Counted from the stretch's first letter, positions 9,101 to 21,151 are shown. The stretch: DNA of 64,000 nucleotides from Paralithodes platypus (GCA_032716605.1 CM064485.1:31794762-31858761); one strand, 5' to 3'. A program made the numbers and translations. Notes: a model not told the origin generated them from the sequence alone.

Positions 9101-12100
9101 TATCGCTGCTCTTTCGTGTTTATTCGTTTTGAAAAGCTGTTTTCTCATGATGAAGCCTTTAGGTTAGCTTTTTTGAGGGGTATAATTAATTTTCTCTATG
9201 TGTGAATTATTTTGTGTCCCTATTTCTTGCACTCCCTGTGGGTATTAGTGTTGCACACTTCCAGGGAGTCCAAGGAGATGTCCTTACGTCAGGATTGGTT
9301 TGAGAGTAAGGGTTGTTTTCACTCGTTGTTGTGCTTTTTCACCGAGTGAACTCCGCGCTTGACCCGCCGGCCTCGGTTCTGCGACCTTGGGTCCGTGCCG
9401 CCGTGCCGCCGTATGGTTTTGTTTCTCTTTTTCCCCCTTTCTTGTGATCTTTGTGGTAGTGTGCCACTATCCCTCCTTCCGGCGACCTGGCATGGCCGGC
9501 GGAAAGGGATGTGTTCTGTAAAGATAAGGATTTCGGCGTGCCGCCCGGCCCATTGTTGTGTTCACCCCGTTTTCACGGCGGCTGTGTGTGTAAATGTACC
9601 GGCGGCTGCTAGCAATTGTTTATAATAGCACGCAGATACCCGCCGCCAACTGGCCTCAACAATGATGACTCATGTCATCGGATGGCACTCCGTCTTCTGA
9701 GTGAGTCGACGCCTCTAGAGATTTTTTGGTTGTTTCTTCGGCGGTTTTCTTAGCAGGGCCGCCGAATTCTATTTTTCAAATACTTCGAAACTCTCCAAAT
9801 GTCCCGGCGTTTGTACTTACCTACATACCTCCCGACGGAAATTGCTACTTCCTAGAGGTACCTTTTACTCGGCCCGCCGAGGGAACTAGCCCTGAACGAT
9901 AGCCTAACTCAACAAGACTTCCTAAGTGAGGAAGTCTATATAACCTCGACCTCAGGCTTAATCGCCCTACGGCGATACCGTTAGGAAGGTCAGATTATAT
10001 GCCATAGTCTACACGTTTCTTGGGCCAGTGACACTTGTCACAGGTAAGCAGTTCTACACCATATACCCCCAATATTTTAACAGGATCAGGTCCGGCCGAA
10101 GGTTAGAATAGTGGTGCCTATTTCTAACTTTCCGGCGGACTTGCAATGATATGTTTTAACACCTCTCAGGTTATCCTTATGAGCATTGATTCCTGGAAAT
10201 TCTTTCCAGATCAGCTCGGCGAGGGACCATCCCGTTCCCAGTGTGGGGAAGGGACAAAGGGGGGGGGGGGGTTAGTGGTTCAGTGTAACTTTTCACTTTT
10301 GCTTCCACACATAACCCCTTTTTGGAATTTAACATTCTAATAATTGCACACTAAGATCGCGGCAAGATGCATCTAAGTGTGCCTCTGGACTTCCCAGCAA
10401 TGCCCGGTGGGCATAGATCTTTTTGCGGAATAAGGGGATTTTTTGTATAGATCATTCGTGCTTTGCAGCCTAGATCGATAGATACCTACATGACCACAGT
10501 GTGGAAATTGGGGGCAAGTGTTAACTTTCAAACCAAATTTCCCAGAGTCAGGGGTATCATTGCATCTGTGCAACCAATACTCAACACTTAGCTGAGCATT
10601 TAGCCATTTGCAATAACCAAGACCCAGTGTGGTAAAACCTGAAACCCCCTGCACCCCCCGATACAAGAACCCTCCAGGCTTCGCCGGACATCGTTCTAGA
10701 TTGACACTCCTGAGTAATCGAGCCGAGTCGCCAGAAAGGGTAAGTCAATTTTTCTTTCCTTATAAATCTAAGATAAGGGGGGTCAATCAGTATCTCAATT
10801 AATGGTTCCTGCGATTAATTAAGCCAGGCTTACGGCTCATAATTGTCATGCAGTCAGGCCTGCGAGACAGCTCGGTTGTTTCAGCTGAACTTCAGCCGGC
10901 GAGATGGCTCTCTTTTATCCTACATTAAAGTAAGAAAGACGATGCAACGTTTCTTACCATTATTTTTGTTCACGAATCTGTCATAAGTTACGGAAACGAG
11001 ATCTTACGGATGACGAAGTTAGATGCATTCAGCTGAAAATTAAAGACATAAGTCTTACAAGTAAAATGTGTTCATTTATACTTTCGGGGTATGGACCGTA
11101 TTACACGCATATCTGTAGACATCAGCTTGCTTTGTATCTACAGGTGGGATTCTTAATATACGTACTTGAAACTGCACGTCTCCAAGCCTAGATGGAACGG
11201 TTCAGGTTCACCCTAATACTATGTATAAGACTACGCCTCGGTTTGGCTAATCCATGAGAATCTCGTCGCGGCGGACAGCCGAACCTGCACACTCGGAACG
11301 GCACTCAGAATTCGTATACTTGGGTTTCATCATGTGTCGCCGGTAAGGGGAAATGTGACAAGCACAAATTTAATAGGGCTCCGTCAATGATTACGGGGCC
11401 CTACTAAATATTAGGTTATCTCTACTTCCCTTTGGGAATCAAACCTATACTATAGTGTTTCCCCTACCCGACGTTCATCTAAATACGACGAGTTAGGGGA
11501 TCTAGTCTTTGTCTCACTCTTCGGATTTTAGTTGTCAATGATGAACACAGTATAATTAGTAGACCTTTTCTCACTTTCTCCAACTATTCGAATCCCGTTC
11601 GGTTACCATACATTACGAACTCAGTAAGGGAGTGGGTTTCAAGTCAGAGGTACAAGTTTGTTACTCAATGACCTCTCGATTTCGTTCCCACTTGGATATT
11701 GGAATTGAGGAAGGATACACAAATATATTTCGGAAATTTATGACCGGTGAAATAGGGGAGTTGTTCACCCACGATAAAACTCTACGGACATAGCCCGCCG
11801 GCGTTCACTATCTCCCGGTCAAAATGTCACGAACGGATGGGCGATCTTAGTCGCATCAGTCCCCGGGGTTTCTAAAGATCGACTCAGTAGCAGTGCGATC
11901 GATCATCTGGGGTATTACCCAGTGTGTTTTCCTAAGCCATACAATGTCTCCAAAATTCTCGACATAGCATATACCGTGCTTCACGGGCCATATATCACTA
12001 AAAGCAAGGGAATAGAATTATTTTCGCTTTGAAGCAAGTTGTCAGGATCAGAAGAGAGTATTGCGGCGGGACAGCATATACCCTCAATGACCGCCGGATA

Positions 12101-13223
12101 AGCGGTCAGGTTAGATTCCTCCGGTAAATTTTCCACCTTACCCGAATCTGGGTGAGGGGGGCCACGGCCCATGGGTGACGTGGGATCAGGAACTCCAGCA
12201 ATTTGCGATAGATATTACATCCAATCCCTTGTCTCCAGTTCCCCCTCCCCCCCGTTACCGAGTTTTGACTGGCTAAAACAACAACCTCTAGCTATTTTTC
12301 ATTTTATCATAGCCCCTCAGTTAGAAACAGAGGATTTTCCCCTGCCCTTCATTGCTCCTGAACCCATTGCCCTCCAAAGGGATTTTTCCGGGCAAGAGAT
12401 AATGCCCATTTAAAAAATGTATTAGCTTCCTCTTAACTAGGGACATAGCCCAGGCTAGTGCCAAGCCCGTGCCAACCCCCCTTCGGTGGAAGCCCCTTTT
12501 TGAAGCAGGCAGGTCACGACAGCTACTCAGACTTGGTATGGCTCAGGGATTACCTAAGAATGTTTTCATTTGAGTAAGGGACAACGCATAGGGTTGTAAC
12601 CACCAATGGAGCTGCTGCCAGCGGACGTTTTTCAACGACCCCCAGCCGCAATATTTTAGTGACAGTGTAGTAGCAGTCCTTTTCCTATCCTCCTACATCC
12701 TCCTCTCCTCCTCAGCCATGCTAGTGCACTGGGATTCGAGGCTGGATTCAGTGTTTTTTACCAGGGGTTGGCCACGCCACCTTTCAAGTCTTCTGCACGT
12801 CCGGACTGCGCCGGTACACGCAAGCGCACGCCAGAAACAGGCCGCGGGAAGCTAGGCTCCGCCTCACCCGGCGCTAAGTAAGAAGTGTTAGAACCTTCTG
12901 AATGATGGTTGAGGTCAAATACTAGTGGGCACGTGATCAACAGTCACGGGGGCATGCGAACTCCGCTAACCCCGGGCCTGACACGCAAAGGAAAGGCTTC
13001 TCCCTTAAACAGCCAATATCTTAAAGAAATTATAGTTTAAAAAGAAATGTCCGCCGGCAGTCGACTACCCTTATGCCTTCGGTATGCCAGGTTACTGACG
13101 ATTCGGCAGATATGTTTACTCTATGTTGAGGGTAGATAAGTCTCGGTGTTTGTAACACAGAGACAGGGTTACCTACCGTTACACTGTAGGTTCCCTATGG
13201 AGTACCAACTTTAGTTTCCGTTT
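9101..13223. other. DIRS interior without recognisable genes
   Basis: This GC-richer interior has frequent CCGCCGG words and only short ORFs (up to ~97 codons) on either strand. I could not match any to gag, RT, RNase H or methylase. It may be decayed coding sequence or non-coding stuffer DNA. Confidence 0.5.
11379..11448 (+). repeat. Extra copy of the DIRS right-end sequence
   Basis: CGTCAATGATTACGGGG, CTACTAAATATTAGGTTA and GGGAATCAAACCTATA closely follow the right terminus (15590-15660), in the same orientation, with a few mismatches. It is flanked by ATTTAATAGGGC, which pairs with GGCCCTACTAAAT as a short hairpin. It is not part of the main ICR. Confidence 0.75.
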
Positions 13224-13454
13224 ATGTGCGACTCAACACGAGCTGTTAGTTGGTTCTCTCCATATATTAAATTTTTTGGATTAATGAGCGTTAAGCACGC
13301 AATGCCTGCCGTGTCTTTTACTTCGGGATCTGGGTGGGATCCCGGCGTCAGAAGGGATGATTTGTCCTGGCAGGTGAGCTCACCCTACAAGTCTTACAGG
13401 GATTTTTTCCCTTTCTTTTATCATCCTCTAATCAATCAAATTGTGTCCACGTAA
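13224..13454 (+). pseudogene. Possible tyrosine-recombinase C-terminal remnant
   Basis: A 76-codon open frame contains DSTRAVSW, MSVKHAMPAVSFTSGS and DPGVRRDD. The order is reminiscent of the C-terminal part of a DIRS recombinase: an HxxR-like box (H would be D here), then a helix and a later box. DIRS elements use such a recombinase to insert their circular DNA. The similarity is weak and no catalytic Tyr can be assigned. Its place within the structurally defined DIRS element, upstream of the ICR, fits. It may equally be a chance ORF. Confidence 0.25.
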
Positions 13455-15140
13455 TGGACTGATCTCTTTTTAGCCCAATTACCCGAGTCAGGGGCAGCTC
13501 AAGAGCAGATCCCTTCTCTAATGAAATTAAAATTTTGGCCCGGAACGTTTTTTAATACATTCCCTTTTTTCTTGTGGTCGGCTCCTCCCCATCTTTCACC
13601 AAATGTTATGTTAACTTAAGGCAGACGTAGTCGTCCCTTTCTTTCAATTAACTTTTCAAATTTTACGTGTTAGTTCACCATCCTTTATTGTCTTTCTCAA
13701 GTTCTCCTGGAACGGGTGGAGCAAGGAGCCCTGGTTCAACAAGACAGAGTGCCGAGGCATTCAGCCAATGAGTTTCATACTTACAGGATTCCCAGTGGGA
13801 CTCCAGACAAGTTAACTCTGGTAGCAGTCCCCAAGAGTTGTAGGACTCCCTCTGATCTTTTAACCTATACTGTATTTTGTCTGTAGCCACCACAAGCCTT
13901 ACGAACTTGTCAGTTCCCTCTTCTCTAACCCCTATCGTTAGGACAACATCAATATAGGAGGGGGACCGGAGTCACTTACAGTTCCTTTATGGTCCCATTA
14001 ATGTTTCAAATCTTACTTGTCCAGATTGTTTACGCCGGGGGGAAGGGGGATATGGCCACGGCCACTCTAGGCTACCGGCCAGTTGTTTTCAAGGTTCTTG
14101 CATAATCCTCTTAGGCTAGCAGCACTTTACAGCCCCCCTACCCCCACCCTCCCCCCCTTCCGGCGTACGATGCGTAATAGTCAGCTGTTTTTTCGGGTGC
14201 TATTAGATTACTCAATGTAAATATTTTCCTCACTCTACGCCAATTTGCTAGAGTCCGTTGTGATCAGAGAGTGTGCCCCGATCACAGGATTAACTGCATA
14301 TGTTTATCCCTTTTTTAGAAATTTAGAATTAAAGTTGCTTCCAACTTCCTTTTCTCTACTTCTGGGTTAGGGCACTCTCTCTGTGATGCGTGTTTTACTA
14401 CTTGTATTCCGGACGTTAGTCATTAGTACTGTGATCAGTAACGCCCATTTTGGGCTAAGAAAAGGGGGGGGGGGGATATGTGGATCCCAGTACATGAGAA
14501 GGAACCCCCCTCCGCAGGACTACAAGGTCATACAGGGCAAGCTAGGCGCTGCTTCCGCCGGGCCTAGGCCAAGTATATGTTTACGAGCTATGAAGCTCGA
14601 AGAAATTGTTTAGTTATTATTATTATTTTTTTTTTTTAAAGCTTAGTTAAAGCTTACTTATTTAATTTTTGTGTGAAAGCTTAGTTAAAGCTTATTTTAC
14701 AAATAGTATACATTTCTACGCTATTTTAGCGAGTACAAAAGGTAAAATTCTACATGTAAAATTAAGGTTTCTATGCTAGTTTCACTAGATAGAACGGTAA
14801 TGTGATTGGTCGAAGTGACTCAATGGGTGGACCGGAGAAACAAGCTCGGATCAGCCCAGGTTTCTGGTCAATGTGATTAGGAGTTTTGACTTAGCTCTAT
14901 GTATCGCAAATTACAACAAACACCTCATGTAAGAGGACCTCATGTAAGACGACTATGTTGTTCAAGCAGGCTTCTTTGAAGCAACGCACTGCTCACACTT
15001 TTTCATATTTTATATTTTATATATTGTTTGCAAACAATACAAATACCTTATTCGGTTATACGGATTCTTGACTTAAACTGCGGTTACAGAGGTTACGATA
15101 TTTTGCGATTGTCCCCCTCCAGTCTTGGAATTCAAGCAAA
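13455..15140. other. DIRS interior, 3' part, no genes recognised
   Basis: No long ORF. AAGCTTAGTTAAAGCTTA occurs twice (about 14638-14661 and 14677-14694). Composition shifts from GC-rich to AT-rich at about 14620. Confidence 0.5.
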
Positions 15141-15242
15141 ATCGTCAATGATGAAGGGGCCACTATTAAATTATAGGTTTGATTCCCGAAGGGAAGTAGA
15201 GAAAACCTAATATTTAGTAGGGGCCCCGGAATCATTGACGAT
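15141..15242. repeat. DIRS internal complementary region (ICR)
   Basis: Nucleotides 15141-15171 are the exact reverse complement of the left element end, and 15172-15242 the exact reverse complement of the right end. The two are joined as they would be in a closed circle. The joint shares AT/ATT with both genomic junctions. In DIRS elements this region templates completion of the circular cDNA. It is itself a partial palindrome (ATCGTCAATGAT ... ATCATTGACGAT). Confidence 0.9.
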
Positions 15243-15302
15243 GATTCATCCCCTTCCCATTCGCTTGATATTTTTTGAGTGTTTTTATCTTGGTATATCA
15301 GT

Positions 15303-15660
15303 GAAGGACGAATTGTGCGCTTGGCGAGAGGTGGTAAGAAGCCACACCACGAGAAAATCCACCGAATGTGGGAAGCTTGTTGATAACAGTATTTAAGTGT
15401 TACATTTTTTCCCTTTTTTATTCTCTTATTTTTTACGAAAGTGTTTTCCGTTGTGGGTACCCGATCTGTGACGACACCATAAGAGAAGTAGCGTTGCACT
15501 TATGAAGATGACTCTTTTTCTTCCCCGCGGCGGTTGGTTCAAACGGCTGACGCGGGTGTTGAATGGAGACTATTATACTAATAGGCAACATCGTCAATGA
15601 TTCCGGGGCCCCTACTAAATATTAGGTTTTCTCTACTTCCCTTCGGGAATCAAACCTATA
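15303..15660 (-). repeat. DIRS right inverted terminal repeat
   Basis: The inner ~320 nt mirror the left repeat. The outer ~40 nt (AGGTTTTCTCTACTTCCC ... AAACCTATA) are a right-only extension present also in the ICR, as in other DIRS elements. Confidence 0.88.
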
Positions 15661-16388
15661 ATATTGTTTTGTCGGGCTATAGTAATTATAGCTTGTGATA
15701 TAGTCTTTACTAAAATCCGGATCTGGACTTATAGACCGTAAATAAACTCAACAGGAACTCCCCGAACACATTCTTAATATCACAAGTAAGTGATACTACA
15801 GAACTCAATAACAACACACATGTGAATTATACACACAAGTTTATTCAAAGGCATGGAAATGGTAGCTTTACTTGTTGGCTTTGGATTTAGGATATCGTAG
15901 CATAATCATATCAATATTCAATTCTCTTATGTATGACTGTAACTCAGGGCATAGCATTACCTTAATAATTATTAGAATTATAGGGCAATGAAGAGAATAC
16001 ATAGAAGTAGAACAAACCAAAGTAAGATCAATTATACTTCAGTGGTGTTGATAAACAAAAATATGCAATTAAATAAACACCTGACCGATAGTATCAACCC
16101 TTAATAATAATAATAATGATGCGGGTCGAGTGTCTTACGTGAATGAAACAACAATAAATATAGATATTAATACTCTCGATATAAAAGAGAATGAGGGAGT
16201 TGAGAGTTAAAATACTGGTACACAGGGTGGTACGAGCTACGCTCATGGAGTGAGGGCGCGCGCGTGAAGCAGGTAGACTGGCTACGGATAGTGACTTTTG
16301 AGTAGGAGCTGGTCAGGCCGTATATTTTACTGCGAGGTTGAAAAATATAATTCTGGTTTGTGTAAAAATTATCTTAATCTCAGAGATA
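15661..16388. other. AT-rich intergenic DNA
   Basis: No gene or element recognised. An (ATA)-rich stretch lies near 16101-16120 and a short CG-rich patch near 16256-16264. Confidence 0.45.
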
Positions 16389-16875
16389 TTAACACCTAAA
16401 GAGTGGCCTAGGTGGTAAATTATATGTAGCCACCAGCGGGGTGTTTTTACCCAAAATAGGGCTGTTTACGTGATCATTTTCATGCCTAAATAAGACCCAG
16501 AGCGTAAAACAAGTATCTATCCCTGAAAGCGCATTAACAGAGCTTTCCAATGACACCACAACGATCCTTGTATGACCGCTAGTTTTCTTGCAACAACCGA
16601 GCAACACGAGTGCAAAAACCATGTAACTCGGTACTTTCCCCATACATTTCACTATGTAGCGAGTGTGAGAGGGTGGAGGAGGGTGGGATTCATGTCAGTT
16701 GGTCCGCCGCGGTGGTCTGGAGCAGTCATACGCTCGCTACTCTCCTGCCACCACTTGTCTCTCTCTCTCAGCAACATTACGTGCTGAAATTGCCACACGA
16801 CCTATGTCGCGCGCCGCCACATAGTCCCAATTTATTTCACTCGACTTATGTTGCGCGCCGCCAGTTAAGGGTTAA
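16389..16875 (+). mobile_element. piggyBac-like TTAA MITE, copy 2 (487 bp)
   Basis: TTAA occurs at both ends (16389-16392 and 16872-16875), with termini TTAACACCTAAAGAGTGGC and, reverse complemented, TTAACCCTTAACTGGCGGC. The internal sequence is colinear with copy 1 and more diverged from it than copy 3 is. Confidence 0.85.
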
Positions 16876-18754
16876 CAATGAAACTAGGGGCAAGGTATTA
16901 CTTAATTCCTTTTACAATTTACTATGTATGTAGCTCAAATTATGTAATTTATCATTTGAACTGTATATTCACTTCAATCGAACGTATGCAATAATTACGA
17001 ACTCGGTCGAGGAATTCAGATGTAAAGTTATTAATATAATTGTAACTGAATTAAAGAAAAATAAATACTAACTGGATATAAAGACAAAGTATAACTAATC
17101 AAAAGTGATTGATTAGTAGATGTCTTGGCAACGCTTATAATGGTAATAGCGTAAGGAATAAATTAACAAGATATTAATTATGTTAACAGTGACGCACAAG
17201 ACGAAGTTGTACTATGAAAATACTCAGAAGGGTATTAACAAGATATCTGAACGAGTTAACAGAGTCTTATGAAGAATTCACCTTGACAGGTGGTGTATTC
17301 GAGAGGATGGAAAATTTAGATAAAAGACGCTATGCAATACTAGAATTCCTAAGGTTAAGGGCCTTGGGTTTGAGCAAAACATAAAAACAATGTGCAATAC
17401 TTGCATGAACGATAATACTAGTTCATACAATACTCACAACAACGATTGAGTAATCGTATAAGAGATGGGGAACTTGGAAAGTATATAACTGGGGGAAATT
17501 ATAAGCTTTACACTGGAATAAAATAAATATGAAATTGGGCGTAGGTTCTAAGTAATTAGTTATGAATTAAGAAGGGGAATCAAGACACGAAATACACGTC
17601 GACCTCAACTTACAACACACATAACAGAATACATATATTAGGAAAATCTGTGAGTACATGGCGTGATAAATGAATGAGCACAAATATATAACGTATGCGT
17701 AGGACGTTCTAGAGGGTACTTAAACAGGAATAGTATAGGATCTTGAACACAGGTCTTAGGCAAGAATTACTATTAATTTCTGAAGGATTAACAGGTACGC
17801 AATTACAAGGATTTTGGGCACAGATCTATTTATAATCACACTTTTACACGATTCACATATTTTAACCTATACCTCGACAACAATAATCACAACTTCAAGA
17901 TATACAGAGACACTTAGGGTAAGTTTGGAGGGTAGTGAGAGCACAGGGCTGGTCGACGTAGAGCGTAGGTTCTAGGGCAGCACCTCATGAATGTAGGGTG
18001 TCACTCGAGCAGTGCTTCAGGCTCCCGACATCAGAGGGCACCACAGGGCGAGCACTTTCACTAGCAGGGGGGCAGGGCTGGGGCAAGCTTTAACAGTTAC
18101 TGTGGTTAGCTGATACTGTCCTTGTTCAGGCTAAGTACAGTACCGCAGTGGAGGTTTGCATACTTTTCTCCTAAATCTTTGAAGCAATATCTGACTTAAT
18201 TCTTGACTCGTTTATACAGTCTCGTGGCAATAGGGGTATTGTGAATTCGTTGTGATGGAGTTGTGAGGTTAAATACAACTAGTAGACATGGCTGGGGCAT
18301 ATATATAGGTGTACTTATATACTAGGTAACATATTCATATCATATAAAGCATTTATTCATCCTATTCTGGGAGAATTTTTACTTCTTAGGATTACATCAT
18401 CCTCCAGACTCCTAGACATATTGAGGTATTGCTGGCCTATTAGTGCTTCTTGTCTGGAGGATATTGGATCTACCGGACCGGCATAACTGACACTCTTGTT
18501 CAGGGTCATATGTATCTGTAATCTTTTGGTCGCTGGTGTGCAACTTGCATAAACATTGCTTCATCGTAGTGTAGATCTGGTGAAGGTAGGAATGCTGGCC
18601 CATCATTGGCTGGTGTCGTTTGAAGGCAGGGCTGTGATTGGTTGATGCAGTTTCCCACGCTCATAAGTGCTTGTGTGTGTGAAAGAAAACGAGGGGCTCT
18701 GGGTGATAGGGGTGGCTCCTGCATTTTCTAAAAAAATTAAAAAGACCTCCGTCT
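16876..18754. other. Intergenic DNA, nothing recognised
   Basis: AT-rich to about 17900, then mixed composition. A 72-codon minus-strand ORF at 18506-18724 has no recognisable domain. Confidence 0.45.
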
Positions 18755-18855
18755 ACGTATTGTGAAAAACCTGTTATCCTCCGGCAAATTGTGGGGTTGA
18801 GTGAGTGAAGGGGGGGACAGTGAATGAAGGAGGATACATGTTTTTCATAATACGT
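18755..18855. repeat. Small foldback (~28-bp arms)
   Basis: The left arm, ACGTATTGTGAAAAAC then CTGTTATCCTCC, pairs with the right arm, whose reverse complement reads ACGTATTATGAAAAAC then ATGTATCCTCC. The loop is about 45 nt. It could be a tiny MITE or an RNA hairpin. Confidence 0.65.
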
Positions 18856-19001
18856 GTTGCTAGCCCCATTTGCATTTTCTTACTTCTTCTCTGTTTTCTG
18901 GTGATGGATTTGGCTGGTGGACCCAGCTGCAGACTGGCTATTCTGCAACTGGTTGTTGCATGTGGTGGTAGCAACCCCGTCATTTTGTCTATATATATAT
19001 A

Positions 19002-19516
19002 GGGATGGATGTAGTTTTCGGGCGTACGGTCGTCATGTTTACATAGGGCGATCGCCGCGGTTAACTTCGCCGTCTATTTTGACGGCGATTTTTTCGGTTA
19101 TTTGCCCCCTGCTGCCAATATATATGATGATGACAATATATCATGGGGGGTGAGGGAGGGCAAAGCCCCCCCAAACATATTGTATCCAAAGGCAGTCAAA
19201 ATAGACGGGAACATGATGGCAAGCGTCCGACACTTCCATCACCGCCGCCGCCGTTATGTTTACATTTGTCGATCGCCGTGGTTAAGTTCGCGTCTGTTTT
19301 GACGGCGATTTTTTCGGTTATTTGCCCCTGTTGGCAATATATATGATGATGACAATATGTCATGGGGGGGTGAGGGGGGGGCGGCAAAGCCCCCCTTCAA
19401 CATATTATTGTATCCAAAGGCACTCAAAATAGACGGGAACATGAAGGCAAGCGTCCGACGCCGCTCCAAGTAGTGTAAACAAAGCTGGCGATACGCCCGA
19501 ATTCTACATTCTACCC
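19002..19516. mobile_element. TA-flanked MITE (Tc1/mariner-like ends) with internal tandem duplication
   Basis: The ends are inverted repeats of about 28 bp: GGGATGGATGTAGTTTTCGG on the left; reverse-complemented right, GGGTAGAATGTAGAATTCGG. Both are followed by GCGTA and flanked by TA within TA-rich DNA. TA targets and GGG-type ends suggest the Tc1/mariner group. Inside are two tandem copies of a ~220-240-bp unit. Each unit has a GATCGCCG box, a GACGGCGATTTTTTCGGTTA box, CAATATATATGATGATGACA and CAAAATAGACGGGAACATGA. ORFs of 63-98 codons inside are by-products. Confidence 0.75.
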
Positions 19517-19545
19517 TATATATATATATATACAGTATATTCGTA

Positions 19546-20041
19546 TTGGGAGACAACCTAGGGAATTATACTCCCCTTTGTCCAATATTACAATCGCAAA
19601 ATAAAGCCCCTTTCCCCACCGGTATTTTTCCTGTTCCTACCTCGGATACACAAACTTCGACAATTTATCTCAGCATGTTAGGCTACCCACACAATACATT
19701 AAAGATAGTATTCAAACCACAAATGACAATCCCTCAACAGTTTAGGGTAAAATACCGTATCCCTTGTGTTTTGCAGTCCTCGGATCTATACTTGTATAAG
19801 TGCAGTAGCTGCAGTGCTACTTATATTGGCCAAACCAAGCGTCATTGATCAACGAGGATTTCCGAACACATGGTTCGATCTTACCGCACCAATTTTCCAT
19901 TGTCCAAACCTTCATATTCTGCCATCAGATATCACAATGAAATAGCAAGCCATGCTAAACATTATAAAATTTTGTTCATAATATTCACCAAGGGACCTGA
20001 GTTCTCGATATGTTACACTATCAAAAACTGCATCATATATT
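19546..20041 (+). pseudogene. Penelope-like element GIY-YIG endonuclease remnant
   Basis: The plus-strand frame encodes the C-terminal GIY-YIG nuclease region of a Penelope-like retroelement, which nicks target DNA to prime reverse transcription. Visible blocks are FRVKYRIPCVL, LYLYKCSSCSATYIGQTKRH, then a TGA stop at 19846-19848. The same frame resumes with STRISEHM, RSYRTN, LSKPSYSAIRYHNE and SHAKH. The Tyr-Lys-Cys...Tyr-Ile-Gly core and the Arg of TRISEH match the family. The RT domain is missing upstream, and another stop follows at about 20039. This is a dead, 5'-truncated copy. Confidence 0.8.
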
Positions 20042-20520
20042 AATATAATTGGACATATTATGTATGGCACAATATTTCTCATTTAGCTAGGAATTCTTGT
20101 AATCAGTATTGCAAGTATGCTAATGATCAGGAAGATGATAATGACATTCACACCCTTTTAAGGTTTCTTAAAGGCGTTGATAACATATATTAATCACTCA
20201 TTATGGCAAGAGTAAAGCATGACGATCGTCTTAACAGAACACTTCACTTCAAAGATGACATAGGTGTAGCTAATTTAATTCAGGCTCTAAGCACGATAAT
20301 CTCTATGGAATACATAAAATCCATAAGCCTAATACTCCATCACTACCATAGAGGTGAGGTAATAGATAAATATAGTGGAAAGCGTTGAGTTCTGCGCGCG
20401 TCCTAGGGGTAGCACCACTGTCGTGGGGCATAATATTATAACCAAAAGACCTCAGTGATTACTCCTTATTAGATACTCCTTGATATCTGCGCGCCTGACT
20501 TGTCTGCAGTGTTATCATAA
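20042..20520. other. Spacer, possibly decayed Penelope-like 3' part
   Basis: Only a 61-codon ORF and AT-rich sequence are visible, with no recognisable termini. Confidence 0.35.
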
Positions 20521-20825
20521 ACCTTTTGAAACCTTTTGATGTGTTCGCCGCTCTTCTAGCGGCACCAAGGAGCGCGACGCCCCTCATTATGGGTGGTGAT
20601 TTGGTCCAGTAGACTGTTTGAAGCGACAGCTCGCTCCCTTGCGAGGATGGGCTCGTCTGGCACTTTTTGCAGTTCGACATCTAGGGCTCTCTTGAAGTTG
20701 TCTAACGAGATGTCCCTCATGTCTCTTACTCGCCGTGGGAGTTTGTTGAAGAGACGTGGGCCTCTGTGTGATAACCAGCCCTCTCGCAGAGAGCCCATAG
20801 CACCCCTGTTATTCATCCGGGGGAT
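20521..20825 (-). mobile_element. CR1-like LINE 3' fragment
   Basis: The minus strand encodes the RT C-terminus (PRMNNRGAMGSLREG, RGPRLFNKLPRRVRDMRD, DNFKRALDVELQKVPDEP, ITTHNEGRRAPWCR) and the 3' UTR block GCGGCGAACACATC. A decanucleotide-like tail reads (TTTCAAAAGG)n-type on the minus strand at 20521-20541. It matches the 3' end of the larger CR1-like copy at 28692-33010, from which it differs by a few bases. It is severely 5'-truncated. Confidence 0.85.
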
Positions 20826-20925
20826 AGTTAGGGAAACTTCCACATAATGAGAGGGTGTTAGATTAAAGAGGGAACGTCTTTAAGATTGAATAAACATGGG
20901 TAAAAACACTTGTAATATATTTATA

Positions 20926-20956
20926 ATATAATATATATATATATATAATACCGGTA

Positions 20957-21020
<64 letters not shown>

Positions 21021-21028
21021 TATATACC

Positions 21029-21076
<48 letters not shown>

Positions 21077-21105
21077 GTATAGATATATATATACATATAT
21101 ATATA

Positions 21106-21151
<46 letters not shown>

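Larger units (their letters stand above)
8128..15660 (+). mobile_element. DIRS-type retrotransposon, apparently non-autonomous or gene-dead (7.5 kb)
   Basis: Structure defines this element. Inverted terminal repeats lie at 8128-8448 and 15303-15660. An internal complementary region at 15141-15242 is made of two adjoining parts. Its first 31 nt are the exact reverse complement of the left end (8128-8158), and its next 71 nt the exact reverse complement of the right end (15590-15660). The right terminal repeat is longer than the left. This is the signature of DIRS elements, which replicate through a circle and integrate with a tyrosine recombinase, without target duplications; none is seen here. 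No RT, RNase H, methylase or full recombinase ORF is recognisable inside, although the end/ICR matches are perfect. A similar sequence at 11379-11448 and a 200-bp tandem duplication lie inside. Confidence 0.85.

Noticed and set aside
9359..9625. 88-codon GC-rich ORF as a DIRS gag
   Set aside because: No recognisable domain or similarity; Cys/Pro-rich content reflects composition.
19102..19556. Cluster of 63-98 codon ORFs
   Set aside because: All fall in the duplicated MITE body and shift frame between units.
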